Origin: an uncultured Cuneatibacter sp.
GTDB taxonomy: Bacteria; Bacillota; Clostridia; Lachnospirales; Lachnospiraceae
Direction of reading: 5' to 3'
Length of the DNA stretch: 64,000 nt
NCBI GenBank assembly: GCA_934234215.1
Contig: CAKQHB010000002.1
Location: 1-64,000 of the forward strand
The notes under the pieces are model-generated. The model worked only from the letters and a program-made list of their open reading frames with translations, searched no databases and was not told the DNA's origin. Made by a program: the position numbers and the translations under genes. Below, piece by piece: positions 49,601-58,420 of the stretch; the first letter of the stretch is position 1; each line of letters begins with the position of its first letter.

Positions 49601-50097
49601 ATACTTTTGCGACGGAGATGATGCAGCAGACGGCATGCAAGGGCATCTCCATGACGACAGAGCTGGAGGAAGCCATTGACGACATGCTGAAGAGTCTGAA
49701 CATGGTCATTTATGTGCTGATCGTATCGGCGGGAGCGCTGGCATTTGTTGTACTGTATAACCTGAATAACATCAACATCACAGAGCGGCGCAGGGAGCTG
49801 GCGACTCTGAAAGTACTGGGCTTTTATGATGGTGAGGTTGCCATGACGATCTACCGGGAGAATCTGATCCTGACACTCATCGGTATTGCAGGCGGTATGC
49901 TTTTTGGCAAGGTGCTGCACCAGTTTACGATCCGCACGGTAGAAGTGGAACTGATGATGTTCGGGCGGACGATCTCGGCAGGCAGTTACGTCATCAGCTG
50001 TGTGATCGCACTTGGATTTGCATTGTTCGTCAACCTTATGATGTATCGCAAAATAAAGAAGATTGATATGATCGAGTCCTTGAAGAGCGTAGAATAA
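46657..50097 (+). CDS. ABC transporter permease, FtsX/MacB type, with long extracytoplasmic coiled coil
   Basis: A permease of about 1146 aa. An N-terminal membrane helix (about 20-42) is followed by a MacB-like extracytoplasmic region (to about 250), then a coiled coil of over 300 residues (about 257-587) rich in Gln/Ala/Glu/Leu. Within it residues about 334-400 are nine-plus exact heptads of the form Tyr-x-x-Gly/Ala-x-x-x. FtsX helices follow at about 615-755 (MTRMVEEQRTQIGTLKALG), with a second periplasmic domain and a final FtsX set (about 1030-1140, ITERRRELATLKVLGFYD). Such proteins export peptides or lipids, or act as mechanical transducers. ATG 46657 or 46663 could be used. Partner ATPase is the preceding gene. 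Confidence 0.9.
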   Translation: MQMKKNVFILDSLREIMRNKGRFISILLIVFLGAAFFAGIRSARYDMRKSADDYFDRQHLMDFRILSTLGLTNEDVSDIENTEGVAAAEGGYATEGLAQIDGEEYGVKVIAETQDINTVWLEEGRLPEDSTECVVDAGKAEQLGISVGDTIPLVRDDGKPLSEDGNVTEDTFTVVGLGQIPYYLDLTRGSGSVGDGRLDFWMVIPKEVFSYEAYTEVYVLASGAEAELSYSDAYEEIIDTAEAQLEKVGDTACHRRYNELNTQLEDAKQQLADGKQQLADAEQALTDGRAELEEKQQELDDAKAQYEEGVQQLTEAKTQYAEGLAQYNANNATYQSGLAQYQAGMAEYQSGLAQYTDGYSAYQQALPEYQAGLRQYESGLTQYNNGYSSYQIALALYQSGETNYASLQARLEDLKQQQEAGNVSADVVAAAEQALNDYRAQLDSQKADLDATAAQLAEAKAQLDAFEAVKTQMETTEATLNASKAQLDSAKSQLDLTGQQLQLAATQLSDAKKQLDDAADQITNGETELEDAAKQISDGETALEDGWNQLEEKQAEYDQAKEDSVTEFADAEDQIAAAEEELDGLEIPEWYILDRGMISSVASFGQDADRMWSLSMVFPAIFFLVAALVSLTAMTRMVEEQRTQIGTLKALGYSDGAITWKYLGYALSATLIGAIAGSLLGEIGLPSVIIMSYQMLYSGLMIVRTPINWDQTLLAVMLCVLCTGGATIMACYQQMKEKPAELMRPEAPKSGKRVLLERVTILWRHLSFNQKLTIRNLFRYKKRFIMMLLGIGGCMGLLLVGFGLKDSITQVALRQYVEIFHYDAALTLDQASQDTDQNALIETIQSDDQVAAEMKVSMESVDAESGSHTKTVYLFTPESTEDIGAFLTMQDRKTGEHYNYPEDGVALSEKTAKDLGLSVGDTFTIRKGDNSPVKATVSSIIENYIYHYVFISPSLYEELFGEAPGYNQIYVNLRDTSAEAQDTFATEMMQQTACKGISMTTELEEAIDDMLKSLNMVIYVLIVSAGALAFVVLYNLNNINITERRRELATLKVLGFYDGEVAMTIYRENLILTLIGIAGGMLFGKVLHQFTIRTVEVELMMFGRTISAGSYVISCVIALGFALFVNLMMYRKIKKIDMIESLKSVE

Positions 50098-50149
50098 TCG
50101 GGTAAAATAGCATTATATAAAATGTATACATAAATGGAGGGAACAATTT

Positions 50150-51628
50150 ATGAAAGGAATTCAGACGATTACCTCGTTTGACACAAAGACCGGAAAAGAA
50201 GCCTTTGAGACACGACCGGTGCAGATGCTTGCGGAAGCAGACCTGCCGAAACAAATTGAGTCAAACGTATTAGGCATTTATCCGGAGTATCGGTTTCAGG
50301 TATTTGACGGATTTGGCTGTGCGATGACAGAGACCTCCTGTTACCTGTTGTCCAGGATGGAGCCGGAAGTGCGGAAGGCTGCACTGTCCTGCTGGTTTGG
50401 ACCGGAAGGCATGAATGCTTCGTTTGTGCGCATTCCTATCGACAGCTGCGATTACTCCCTGAGTGAGTATCAGGCAGTTGCAGATCCCATCGCAGATCCG
50501 GAATTGAAGACGTTTCACATTGACCGGGATCGAAAGTATATCCTGCCGGTGATGAAAGAAGCGATGGAACTGGCAGGTCGTCCAATCTCCGTGCTGCTTT
50601 CCCCGTGGTCTCCGCCCGCGGACTGGAAGACCCCGCCGGAACTGACACAGAACGATGCGGCAGTCTATGGCGGCATGGGCATGGAAGTGGATATCACAAA
50701 GGCCGGACGCTGCTTTGGCGGACGCTTAAAGAAAGAATATTATGGCCCATGGGCAAAGTATCTTGTAAAGTTTATTCAGGCATATCTGGCAGAGGGCATT
50801 CCGGTTACGATGCTGTCTGTACAGAATGAGGCAAACGCGGCAACCAGTTGGGACAGCTGTGTCTGGAGCGGTGAGCAGGAGCGGACCTTCTTAAAGGATT
50901 ATCTGTATCCGGAGATGCAGGCAGCAGGCCTCACCGAGCGGGTGAAGCTGTACATCTGGGATCACAACAAGGAGCGCATGATCGAGCATATTGACGAGAT
51001 GATGGCAGGCGGCATTGGCGATCTGATCGATGGATTTGCTTATCACTGGTACACCGGAGATCATTTCGATGCGCTTTCCATGCTGCATGAGAGATATCCG
51101 GACAAGGTGCTGATGCATTCCGAAAGCTGCGGTCTGCACATTCCCGGAAAGGTCTATGCATTTGAGCCGAAGGATGCGGTTCCCACAGATGGTCCGACTC
51201 CATTGGAAGTAGATTTTCGGGACGCGGAGAATTATGCGCATGACATCATCGGGGATTTGAATCACGGCATGAACCGTTTCATCGACTGGAATATGATCGT
51301 AGACCGGACAGGTGGTCCCCGTCATGTCATTGGCGGATTTGCAGCGCCTCTTGTAGCGGAGGAGGACGGCAGCTGGTCTAAGACCATCAGCTATCATTAT
51401 CTGGAGCGGATTGCAAGCGTGGTACACCCCGGCGCGGTACGTCTGGGACGCAGCGTATACCGACAGGAGGTTGAGGCAGCTGCGATGCGCAATCCGGACG
51501 GCAGCATCGGTATCGTATTGCTGAACCGCCAGAAAGAGGAGCTTCCGGTTGTGATTCGCATGCAGGGAACACTGGCAGAGATCACACTTCCGGCACAGAC
51601 TCTGAGCACGATTCTGTTAGAAAAGTAA
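50150..51628 (+). CDS. GH30 glycoside hydrolase, cytoplasmic
   Basis: A 492-aa glycoside hydrolase of family 30 (glucosylceramidase/beta-glucosidase/xylosidase group). FDGFGCAMTETSCYLL near residue 52 is the barrel start, LLSPWSPPADWK near 148, the acid/base Glu lies in LSVQNEANAATSWDSC near residue 225, and the nucleophile Glu in LMHSESCG near 324; the beta-sandwich follows with LLNRQKEELPV. There is no signal peptide, so it acts on imported glycosides. GGAGGG precedes the start. It is 52 bp after the ABC permease, but a link is not evident. Confidence 0.92.
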   Translation: MKGIQTITSFDTKTGKEAFETRPVQMLAEADLPKQIESNVLGIYPEYRFQVFDGFGCAMTETSCYLLSRMEPEVRKAALSCWFGPEGMNASFVRIPIDSCDYSLSEYQAVADPIADPELKTFHIDRDRKYILPVMKEAMELAGRPISVLLSPWSPPADWKTPPELTQNDAAVYGGMGMEVDITKAGRCFGGRLKKEYYGPWAKYLVKFIQAYLAEGIPVTMLSVQNEANAATSWDSCVWSGEQERTFLKDYLYPEMQAAGLTERVKLYIWDHNKERMIEHIDEMMAGGIGDLIDGFAYHWYTGDHFDALSMLHERYPDKVLMHSESCGLHIPGKVYAFEPKDAVPTDGPTPLEVDFRDAENYAHDIIGDLNHGMNRFIDWNMIVDRTGGPRHVIGGFAAPLVAEEDGSWSKTISYHYLERIASVVHPGAVRLGRSVYRQEVEAAAMRNPDGSIGIVLLNRQKEELPVVIRMQGTLAEITLPAQTLSTILLEK

Positions 51629-51630
51629 AA

Positions 51631-51675
51631 AAAATGTCCACAGGTCAGAATTTTTTCTGGCTCTGTGGGCATTTT
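51631..51675. terminator. Terminator between convergent GH30 and SulP genes
   Basis: AAAATGTCCACAG (51631-51643) pairs with CTGTGGGCATTTT (51663-51675) with one G-T pair; A and T tails allow both directions. Confidence 0.8.
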
Positions 51676-51705
51676 GTGTAAGTTCTAAGATGGAAAAAAT
51701 TTAGA

Positions 51706-53349
51706 TTAGATCTGCTCTGCACGGGCGATGGCATCGTCAATGTGTGCGCAGAAGTTTTCAGCACCGACTTCATCATAGAAACCGGATTTCTGCATGGCGT
51801 GCATCGGCTGGTCGTTTACATGAGAGAAGATCAGGGTAACGCCGTGCTCCTCACATCTCTTGCGCAGCTGCTTCAGGGAGCGAAGTGCAGTGGCATCCAG
51901 CGCCGGAACACTGCGCATCCGCATGATGAGCGCGCGGGTCTCTTTTTCGTGAGTGATGGTCTCAATCAGGTCAGCAGCGCCGAAGAACAGCGGGCCGCTC
52001 AGCTCGTATACCTGAATAGTGGGCGGAATCTGACGCAGGTTCAGGCTATCGGGATCATCCGCATCATCAACGTTTTTCCAGCTGTGGATGTTGGCCTCAT
52101 CGCTCATGCGCTTCATGAACAGAACGCAGGCAAGTACCATACCAACCTCGATGGCAACGACCAGATCAAAGATAACGGTCAGGAAGAAGGTCAGCAGCAG
52201 AACGGCGATATCGCTCTTGGGAGCATTCTTTAACAGCGTCACGAACGGTCTCCACTGGCACATATCGTAAGCAACCTTGAACAGGATTGCGGCGATACAG
52301 GGCATCGGAATCAGTGCAGCATAAGGCATCAGAACGAGCAGGACAAGCAGCAGAGTGATGGAGTGAACCATTCCGGCAACGGGAGTACGACCGCCGTTTT
52401 TGATGTTGGCAGCAGTACGGGCAATCGCGCCGGTAGCAGGGATACCGCCAAACAGGGCGGAAGCCATATTTCCGGCACCCTGTGCGATCAGCTCCATGTT
52501 GGAGCGATGCTTGGTATTTACCATGCCGTCTGCAACAACGCAGGACAGCAGAGATTCGATGGCAGCCAGAACTGCGATGGTGAAAGCATCCGGCAGCAGT
52601 GTCTGAATCGTGTCAAAGGTGACATTCGGCAGATGGAGCTTCGGCAGATCGCCGCTGATGGTGTACAGATCACCGATGGTGTTGACATTCAGTTTCAGGA
52701 GCTTGACAGCGAAGATGCTGACAAGAACGGCAATCAGAGATCCCGGTACTTTCTCACTGACCTTCGGCCAGAAAATCAGGATCAGCAGACAGCACACACC
52801 GACAAGAGCCGCCTGAAGGTTGAACGTGGAAATGTTGGCGAAGAATGCCTGCAGCTTTTCCATCGTTTCAATGGGAGCGGAACCGTTTAAATAAGTAACA
52901 CCGAAGAAGTCCTTGAACTGTCCGATAAGGATCGTAACGGCGATACCGGCGGTAAATCCGGTGGTGATGGTGTAAGGAATGAACTTGATGAGTGTACCCA
53001 GACGGAACAGACCCATTAGGATCAGAATAATACCAGCCATGATCGTTGCAACGATCAGACCGTCAATGCCGTTTTTGGCAACGATACCGGCTACGATCGT
53101 TGCAAATGCAGCGGTCGGACCTGCAATCTGGACGGTACTTCCGCCGAGAAAAGAAATGACAAAACCGGCTACGATCGCGGTGTAGATACCCTTTTCCGGG
53201 CCGACACCGGAAGCAAGTGCCAGTGCGATTGACAACGGCAGTGCGATGATCGCAACGATGATACCGGCGATCAGGTCTTTGGTGAATTGTTTTCCGTTGT
53301 ATCCCTTCAGGACGGAAAACAGCATTGGTTTGAATGCGTCACGTTCCAT
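51706..53349 (-). CDS. SulP family anion transporter
   Basis: A 547-aa SLC26/SulP carrier. The membrane domain starts with FTKDLIAGIIVAIIALPLSIAL at about residue 20 (the SulP consensus), has GGSTVQIAGPTAAFATIVAG split near residue 75, and TGAIARTAANIKNGGRTPVAGM near 300; about 12-14 helices. A STAS domain occupies about 440-545 (LSGPLFFGAADLIE, DATALRSLKQLRKRCEEHGV). Relatives move sulfate, bicarbonate or dicarboxylates. AGAGGGG precedes the start. Single gene. Confidence 0.93.
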   Translation of the reverse strand: MERDAFKPMLFSVLKGYNGKQFTKDLIAGIIVAIIALPLSIALALASGVGPEKGIYTAIVAGFVISFLGGSTVQIAGPTAAFATIVAGIVAKNGIDGLIVATIMAGIILILMGLFRLGTLIKFIPYTITTGFTAGIAVTILIGQFKDFFGVTYLNGSAPIETMEKLQAFFANISTFNLQAALVGVCCLLILIFWPKVSEKVPGSLIAVLVSIFAVKLLKLNVNTIGDLYTISGDLPKLHLPNVTFDTIQTLLPDAFTIAVLAAIESLLSCVVADGMVNTKHRSNMELIAQGAGNMASALFGGIPATGAIARTAANIKNGGRTPVAGMVHSITLLLVLLVLMPYAALIPMPCIAAILFKVAYDMCQWRPFVTLLKNAPKSDIAVLLLTFFLTVIFDLVVAIEVGMVLACVLFMKRMSDEANIHSWKNVDDADDPDSLNLRQIPPTIQVYELSGPLFFGAADLIETITHEKETRALIMRMRSVPALDATALRSLKQLRKRCEEHGVTLIFSHVNDQPMHAMQKSGFYDEVGAENFCAHIDDAIARAEQI

Positions 53350-53483
53350 ATGTAATTGTTCCCCTCTTTTTATTTTTCGGACAATCTCCGAAGTGGACTT
53401 TTCATACGAAAATAACTCTAACGAAAAAACGGAGGTTTGACAAGGGACAGAATGTATTCTTTTTCATACAATTCGAAGCAATT

Positions 53484-53526
53484 TATGGAAAACAGCATTT
53501 ACTTTTTGCTGTATCCATAGTAAAGT
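53484..53526 (+). promoter_or_regulatory. Promoter of nadE inside a nested inverted repeat
   Basis: TTTACT (53498-53503), 17 bp, TAAAGT (53521-53526). Two nested inverted pairs centre on the -35: TATGGA (53484-53489) with TCCATA (53514-53519), and CAGCA (53493-53497) with TGCTG (53507-53511). This could be an operator or a cruciform. Confidence 0.5.
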
Positions 53527-53592
53527 GGTAAGAGCAGCAAAAAAAGCAAGAAGAAGCACCGCTTGTGAGAGTGGCTTCAGAATAGAGGAAAT

Positions 53593-55554
53593 ATGAGAAC
53601 AGTCAAACGAGAAGATGCGTTCATCCGGGTCGCAGCGGCAACACCGAAGATCCGGGTCGCAGATCCTGCATATAATGCAGAAGAGATCCTGAAGATGATC
53701 CGCGAGGCGGAGCAGAAGCAGGTAAAGATCGTGGTATTTCCGGAGCTGTGTCTGACCGGATATACGTGCAATGATCTGTTTTTACAAAATTCCATGCTGG
53801 AAGAGGCGAGACACCAGTTATACCGGATCTGTCAGGAGACGGCAGATACAGACATGCTGATCGTAGTGGGATTGCCGGTGGAGAAGAATCACCGCCTGTA
53901 TAATGTGGCAGCTGTATTGCAGTCCGGTCATATTCTTGGCATGGTGCCGAAGACACACATTCCGAATTATTCCGAGTTTTATGAAAAGCGTTATTTCGCA
54001 GCCGGAAAGAGAACCGTGGAAGATTTCTTTTTGCCGGGTTCAGAGAATCTGTTTGAGTGCCCGTTTGACGGCATTCCCTTTGGCACAGATTTGCTATTTG
54101 CCTGTGAGGATATGCCGGAGCTTGTCATTGGTCTGGAAATCTGTGAGGATGTCTGGACACCGTGTCCGCCCAGCATTCGTCACGCGATGGCAGGCGCAAC
54201 GATGATCCTCAATGCCTCCGCCTCCGATGAGACAACCGGCAAGGAGAGCTACCGCAGAGACCTGATCTTGGGACAGTCTGCCCGCCTTGTGTGCGCTTAT
54301 GTGTATTGTAATGCGGGAGAAGGCGAGTCCACGCAGGATCTTGTCTTTTCCGGTCATAATCTGATCGCAGAAAACGGCAGCCGTCTGGCAGAGACCGCGA
54401 AGCGACTGGGACATGGCATGATCGTGGCGGATGTGGATCTCGGCAGAATCCGCAGCGAGCGCAGACGTATCGACACGTTCACCTGTGATGAATCCGAAGA
54501 TCACACGATTGTATATTTCCATCTGCAGCGTCCGGAAGAGCAGGCGCTGGAGCGTTTCGTTGATCCGATGCCTTTCGTTCCCTCCGGCAAGGAAGACCGG
54601 GAGCGCAGGTGTGAGGAGATTCTGTCCATTCAGTCGATGGGACTGGTGAAGCGTCTGGAGCATACCCACTGTCAAAATGCAGTCATCGGCATTTCCGGTG
54701 GTCTGGATTCCACGCTGGCACTTCTTGTGGCAGTTCGTGCATTTGATTATCTGGGCATTCCTCGCAGCGGCATTCAGGCCGTGACAATGCCCTGCTTTGG
54801 TACGACGGACCGCACTTACACAAATGCCTGCGAGCTGACACGCCGCCTTGGTGCAACGCTGACCGAGGTACCGATTCAGGAGGCGGTTACGATCCATTTC
54901 CGGGATATCGGACACGATGCTTCCGTACACGATGTAACTTATGAAAACGGTCAGGCAAGAGAGCGTACCCAGATTCTGATGGACATTGCCAATCAGTGCG
55001 GTGGCATGGTCATTGGTACCGGTGATATGTCAGAGCTGGCGCTGGGCTGGGCAACCTACAATGGCGACCACATGTCCATGTATGGTGTGAACTGCTCTGT
55101 TCCGAAGACACTGGTGCGTCATCTCGTGCGTTATTATGCGGATACGGCAGAGGACAAAGCACTGGCAGAAGTGCTTTATGATGTGCTGGATACGCCGGTA
55201 AGTCCGGAGCTGCTTCCGCCGGAAGACGGCAAGATCTCCCAGAAGACGGAAGACATCGTAGGGCCGTATGAACTGCACGACTTTTTCTTATATTATATTT
55301 TGCGTTTCGGCTATCGCCCGGGCAAGATTTATCGTCTGGCATGTGCCGCATTTGATGAGACGTATGACAAGACGATCATTCTGAAATGGCTGAAGACTTT
55401 CTATCGGAGATTCTTCTCCCAGCAGTTTAAGAGATCCTGTCTGCCGGATGGTCCGAAGGTCGGATCTGTTGCAGTGTCTCCGAGAGGCGATCTGCGGATG
55501 CCCAGCGATGCATCTTCCGCAATCTGGATGAAGGAATTAGAAGAGTTAGACTAA
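53593..55554 (+). CDS. nadE: Glutamine-dependent NAD+ synthetase
   Basis: Makes NAD+ from nicotinic acid adenine dinucleotide with ammonia taken from glutamine. The 653-aa protein has an N-terminal nitrilase-type glutaminase (about 10-290) with the Glu in VFPELCLTGY, the Lys in MVPKTHIPNY and the Cys in IGLEICEDVWTP near residue 180, and a C-terminal synthetase (about 320-640) with the PP-loop ISGGLDSTLAL near residue 366 and GTGDMSELALGWATYNGDHM split near 478. GAGG precedes the ATG. The sseB-like gene follows after 31 bp. Confidence 0.96.
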   Translation: MRTVKREDAFIRVAAATPKIRVADPAYNAEEILKMIREAEQKQVKIVVFPELCLTGYTCNDLFLQNSMLEEARHQLYRICQETADTDMLIVVGLPVEKNHRLYNVAAVLQSGHILGMVPKTHIPNYSEFYEKRYFAAGKRTVEDFFLPGSENLFECPFDGIPFGTDLLFACEDMPELVIGLEICEDVWTPCPPSIRHAMAGATMILNASASDETTGKESYRRDLILGQSARLVCAYVYCNAGEGESTQDLVFSGHNLIAENGSRLAETAKRLGHGMIVADVDLGRIRSERRRIDTFTCDESEDHTIVYFHLQRPEEQALERFVDPMPFVPSGKEDRERRCEEILSIQSMGLVKRLEHTHCQNAVIGISGGLDSTLALLVAVRAFDYLGIPRSGIQAVTMPCFGTTDRTYTNACELTRRLGATLTEVPIQEAVTIHFRDIGHDASVHDVTYENGQARERTQILMDIANQCGGMVIGTGDMSELALGWATYNGDHMSMYGVNCSVPKTLVRHLVRYYADTAEDKALAEVLYDVLDTPVSPELLPPEDGKISQKTEDIVGPYELHDFFLYYILRFGYRPGKIYRLACAAFDETYDKTIILKWLKTFYRRFFSQQFKRSCLPDGPKVGSVAVSPRGDLRMPSDASSAIWMKELEELD

Positions 55555-55585
55555 ATTTCAAGAAAACAACACATGGAGGGTAATC

Positions 55586-56038
55586 ATGGAAGAGAATAAG
55601 AAGAAAAACGAGCTTTCTGCAGAAAGCCAGATGCTGAACTATTGGTTGGAGCGCTACAAAGACACACGCAACGAAAAAGACCGCGCAAGTGTCATCGACT
55701 GTCTGAAATCTGCACCGGTATTTCTGCCGGTAACACCGATCCAGTCGGACAATCTGCCTCTCGGTCCCAATGGAGAAAAGCAGATCCAGTTCCGCATGGC
55801 AATCCTGCAAACACCGGAAGGCGTATTTCTGCTGCCGGTATTTGCAGATCCGGATCAGATTCCGGCAGAAGAGCGCAAAAAGCATCCCGGCGGATTCCTG
55901 CGCGTGCCGATCTCGCATGTCATCCAGACCCTGCAGCGTGATGCAAACATCCAGGGCATCGTAGTCGATCCATACACCAACAAATTCCCGATGAACCGGG
56001 AAGAAGTGCTGGCGCTGGAGGAACAGAAAGAGGCGTAA
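55586..56038 (+). CDS. SseB-family protein
   Basis: A 150-aa protein with the SseB N-terminal domain (FLPVTPIQSD near residue 46, VFLLPVFADPDQIP near residue 80, then VQGIVVDPYTNKFPMNREE in the form IQGIVVDPYTN near the end). The family name comes from an E. coli protein linked to serine sensitivity; a molecular role is not established. GGAGGG precedes the start; probably co-transcribed with nadE. Confidence 0.8.
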   Translation: MEENKKKNELSAESQMLNYWLERYKDTRNEKDRASVIDCLKSAPVFLPVTPIQSDNLPLGPNGEKQIQFRMAILQTPEGVFLLPVFADPDQIPAEERKKHPGGFLRVPISHVIQTLQRDANIQGIVVDPYTNKFPMNREEVLALEEQKEA

Positions 56039-56070
56039 AGAACTTCTAAAAAAACAACACTAGAATAAAA

Positions 56071-56134
56071 AAGAACCACTTCCAGGTCACAGCGAAAACA
56101 ATGCAATGCTGTGATCTTGAAAGTGGTTCTTTTT
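56071..56134. terminator. Bidirectional terminator between sseB-like and Gfo/Idh/MocA genes
   Basis: AAGAACCACTT (56071-56081) pairs with AAGTGGTTCTT (56121-56131) and an inner GTCACAG/CTGTGA stem continues it; T-tracts follow on both strands. Confidence 0.88.
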
Positions 56135-56187
56135 ACTTTATAGGAAATTGCATCGCATTTCCTATAAAGCAAAAAAGCGCTACGCCC
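56135..56187 (+). repeat. Dispersed structured repeat, copy 7 (truncated)
   Basis: Starts directly after the terminator T-tract with hairpin A (ACTTTATAGGAAAT, loop TGCATCGC) and continues only to AGCGCTACG before breaking off two bases from the end of the minus-strand oxidoreductase gene. Confidence 0.82.
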
Positions 56188-56188
56188 T

Positions 56189-57325
56189 TTAATGCAATCC
56201 AAGAGCAGCACGTTCTGCCTTATTCGGCAGCCGCCCCTCTGTATAGCAGCGCTCCATGATCTCATACAGTCCGGTCACAAGGTGTATTTTGTCCTCGCTG
56301 ACGTGAACGAGTGATTTCGGGAAGGCCTGAAACTGCTCCGGATGATTGAAGACCTGTTCGCACAGGTGTGTGAAAGGCATGATCTGTTCCACGGAGCAGC
56401 GCACGGGGATTCCCTTTTCAACAGATTCCGCCATGTAGAAATCCTTCTGAGAAGTGGTCTTCAAGCTATTGCCGGAACCGTAGTTTTTCTCGGTGCCGTC
56501 ATGGAAAATTGCGCGAATATCGCCGTCTCCGTTTGTATCGTAGGTGACAACAGCATTTTCGAATTCATATATCCAGCGCGGGTTGGATTCCAGCTCTGCG
56601 GAATGGCTGGCAACGTAAGTAAACTGTCCGCCCTTGAGGAAGTTTCCGTGGATAATGGCGGTGTCGAACGTTTCAATGTCATTGGAACGGGCGAAGACTC
56701 CATCAAAATCAGCAGCCTCATCATCCAGAAGGAAGAACATATTATGCATGTAGTGGGCGGTGGCGTTGGACAGGATACTGTCGCGAACCGGAAAGCCCTG
56801 CGCATCCTTCATGCGTCCCTTCCAGGTGCTGAGTGTGTAGTAGGTTTCTGCGCGGCGCCAACTGGTCATCGTTTTCAGATGAACCGGCTTTCCGAGAAGA
56901 CCGGAACGAATGTCCTGCTTCAGCGCATGGATCGGATCGCAGAAGCTGAGCTGGAAACCAACGCCCAGCTTGCATCCGCTGCGGTCACGCATCTCGCGAA
57001 TTTCCTCAATTTCCTCCGGAGTGCCAGCCAGCGGCTTTTCGCAGAGAACAGAAATGCCGTGAGAAAAACAAATCTCGATCTGCGGCTTGTGACAGTCGAT
57101 TGGCGTACAAATATAAGCCAATTGCGGTTTCTTTTCCGTCAGGCAGAGATCCAGATCATCATAGATCGGAATACCGGAAGCAACCAATTCCGGATAAACC
57201 GGAGCCTTCTTCGCAAATGGATCCATGACTGCAACCAGTTCTACGTTGGGAAGAAGACCTTCTTTGAAAAATTTGATGTGCATGGCGCCATAGCCGCCAA
57301 CACCGACAAGAATTGCTCGAATCAT
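56189..57325 (-). CDS. Gfo/Idh/MocA family oxidoreductase
   Basis: A 378-aa NAD(P)-dependent sugar or cyclitol dehydrogenase family member. Rossmann loop VGVGGYGAMHI near residue 7, CTPIDCHKPQI near residue 73, the EKPLAG motif with the catalytic Lys near 96, and HYMHNMFFLLDDEAADFDG near residue 190 with the family His. The start at 57325 has GGAGGGG eight bases upstream; the frame upstream overlaps the SDR gene and is not used. The SDR gene lies 34 bp upstream, so they form a two-gene unit for oxidation or reduction of a sugar-like compound. Confidence 0.9.
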   Translation of the reverse strand: MIRAILVGVGGYGAMHIKFFKEGLLPNVELVAVMDPFAKKAPVYPELVASGIPIYDDLDLCLTEKKPQLAYICTPIDCHKPQIEICFSHGISVLCEKPLAGTPEEIEEIREMRDRSGCKLGVGFQLSFCDPIHALKQDIRSGLLGKPVHLKTMTSWRRAETYYTLSTWKGRMKDAQGFPVRDSILSNATAHYMHNMFFLLDDEAADFDGVFARSNDIETFDTAIIHGNFLKGGQFTYVASHSAELESNPRWIYEFENAVVTYDTNGDGDIRAIFHDGTEKNYGSGNSLKTTSQKDFYMAESVEKGIPVRCSVEQIMPFTHLCEQVFNHPEQFQAFPKSLVHVSEDKIHLVTGLYEIMERCYTEGRLPNKAERAALGLH

Positions 57326-57359
57326 AATGAATACCCCTCCTTCAAAAAGTGCTTCGTGT

Positions 57360-58103
57360 TTATAAGCGATGAATGTGGAAGCCGCCACCGGCTTCGATAA
57401 CCTGTCCGGTAGCAAAATCCAGAGATCCGTCCGCACAGACCATCGCACATTTTGCAACGTCCTCCGGTTCCCCCATGCGTCTCGTGGGTGTCAGTCCGGC
57501 GGCGATGCGCTCCTCGTACATGGCAGTGACAGCGTGAGTCATATCCGTCCGAATAATGCCCGGCTGAATTTCAAAGACCGGAATGCCGATTTCGGCAAGG
57601 CGATGTGCGAACAACTGTGTTACCATCGAAATACCAGCTTTGGAAATGCAATATTCGCCGCGATTGATGCTTGTTGCATAAGCGGAAACGGAAGAAATGT
57701 TGATGATACGCGGAGTCCATTCCGGATGCGCTGCCTTCTCGCCGCACATGAAGCGGGCAATGCTCTGAGTCATGAAAAAGCATCCCTTCAAATTCGTATC
57801 CATCACAAAATCATAGCTCTCCTCCGTGGTCTCCAGAAGATCCAGACGAACCTTCGGCGCGGTGCCTGCATTGTTCACCAGCAGGTCGATAGGACCATAT
57901 TCCTGCCAAACCTTTTCGGCGAACGCATGAATCGAATCCACGTTACTGTTGTCACAGGACATATAAATCAGTGGAGAATCTCCCAGATCCGCGGTCTCTC
58001 CGCGTCCGGTCACAATGACACGGTAGCCGCGCTCTGCCAGCGCATCGGCAATGGCGCGTCCGATGCCTTTGCGTCCACCGGTCACAATAGCTGTTTTTTG
58101 CAT
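57360..58103 (-). CDS. Short-chain dehydrogenase/reductase
   Basis: A 247-aa classical SDR, named as 3-ketoacyl-ACP reductase in many genomes but in this setting more likely a sugar or polyol dehydrogenase. TGGRKGIGRAIA near residue 8, NNAG near residue 81, Ser in NISSVSAY near 138, YCISK near 153, and a C-terminal GQVIEAGGGFHIHRL. The start at 58103 follows a GGGGG site; the longer frame to 58304 has none. First gene of the pair with the Gfo/Idh/MocA enzyme. Confidence 0.9.
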   Translation of the reverse strand: MQKTAIVTGGRKGIGRAIADALAERGYRVIVTGRGETADLGDSPLIYMSCDNSNVDSIHAFAEKVWQEYGPIDLLVNNAGTAPKVRLDLLETTEESYDFVMDTNLKGCFFMTQSIARFMCGEKAAHPEWTPRIINISSVSAYATSINRGEYCISKAGISMVTQLFAHRLAEIGIPVFEIQPGIIRTDMTHAVTAMYEERIAAGLTPTRRMGEPEDVAKCAMVCADGSLDFATGQVIEAGGGFHIHRL

Positions 58104-58420
58104 TGAAAAACCCCCATTCTGTAAATACTCTGATAATAGTATAACATTCCTGAAAGAGAAAGGAATGCAAAAAAATCGTTTCTTATCCTGAAAAAACAGA
58201 CTGGTAGGAAAACGAAGGAAATTTTGAAAAATGCATGGAATTCTGAGCCCGAAACTGGTATACTCAGACAGAAGGCTCGATACGGAGAAAACGTCAGAAA
58301 GCAAGCATCGAGTCAGAAAAAATAATGAGAAAGTGTGGAGGCTGCTGCACTCGGAAAAGACGATACACTAAAGTCAGAAAGAGAGCAGCAGACTGGCACT
58401 GGAAAGTAGAGGAATAGCCA
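58104..58420. other. Divergent intergenic region
   Basis: Contains a minus-strand -10 TATACT (complement of 58138-58143) for the SDR pair and, on the plus strand, an extended -10 TGGTATACT (58256-58264) for the unknown membrane protein. Between 58300 and 58400 the motif GTCAGAAA occurs three times and GGCTGCTGC can pair with GCAGCAG, giving a leader hairpin. No gene is supported here. Confidence 0.4.
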
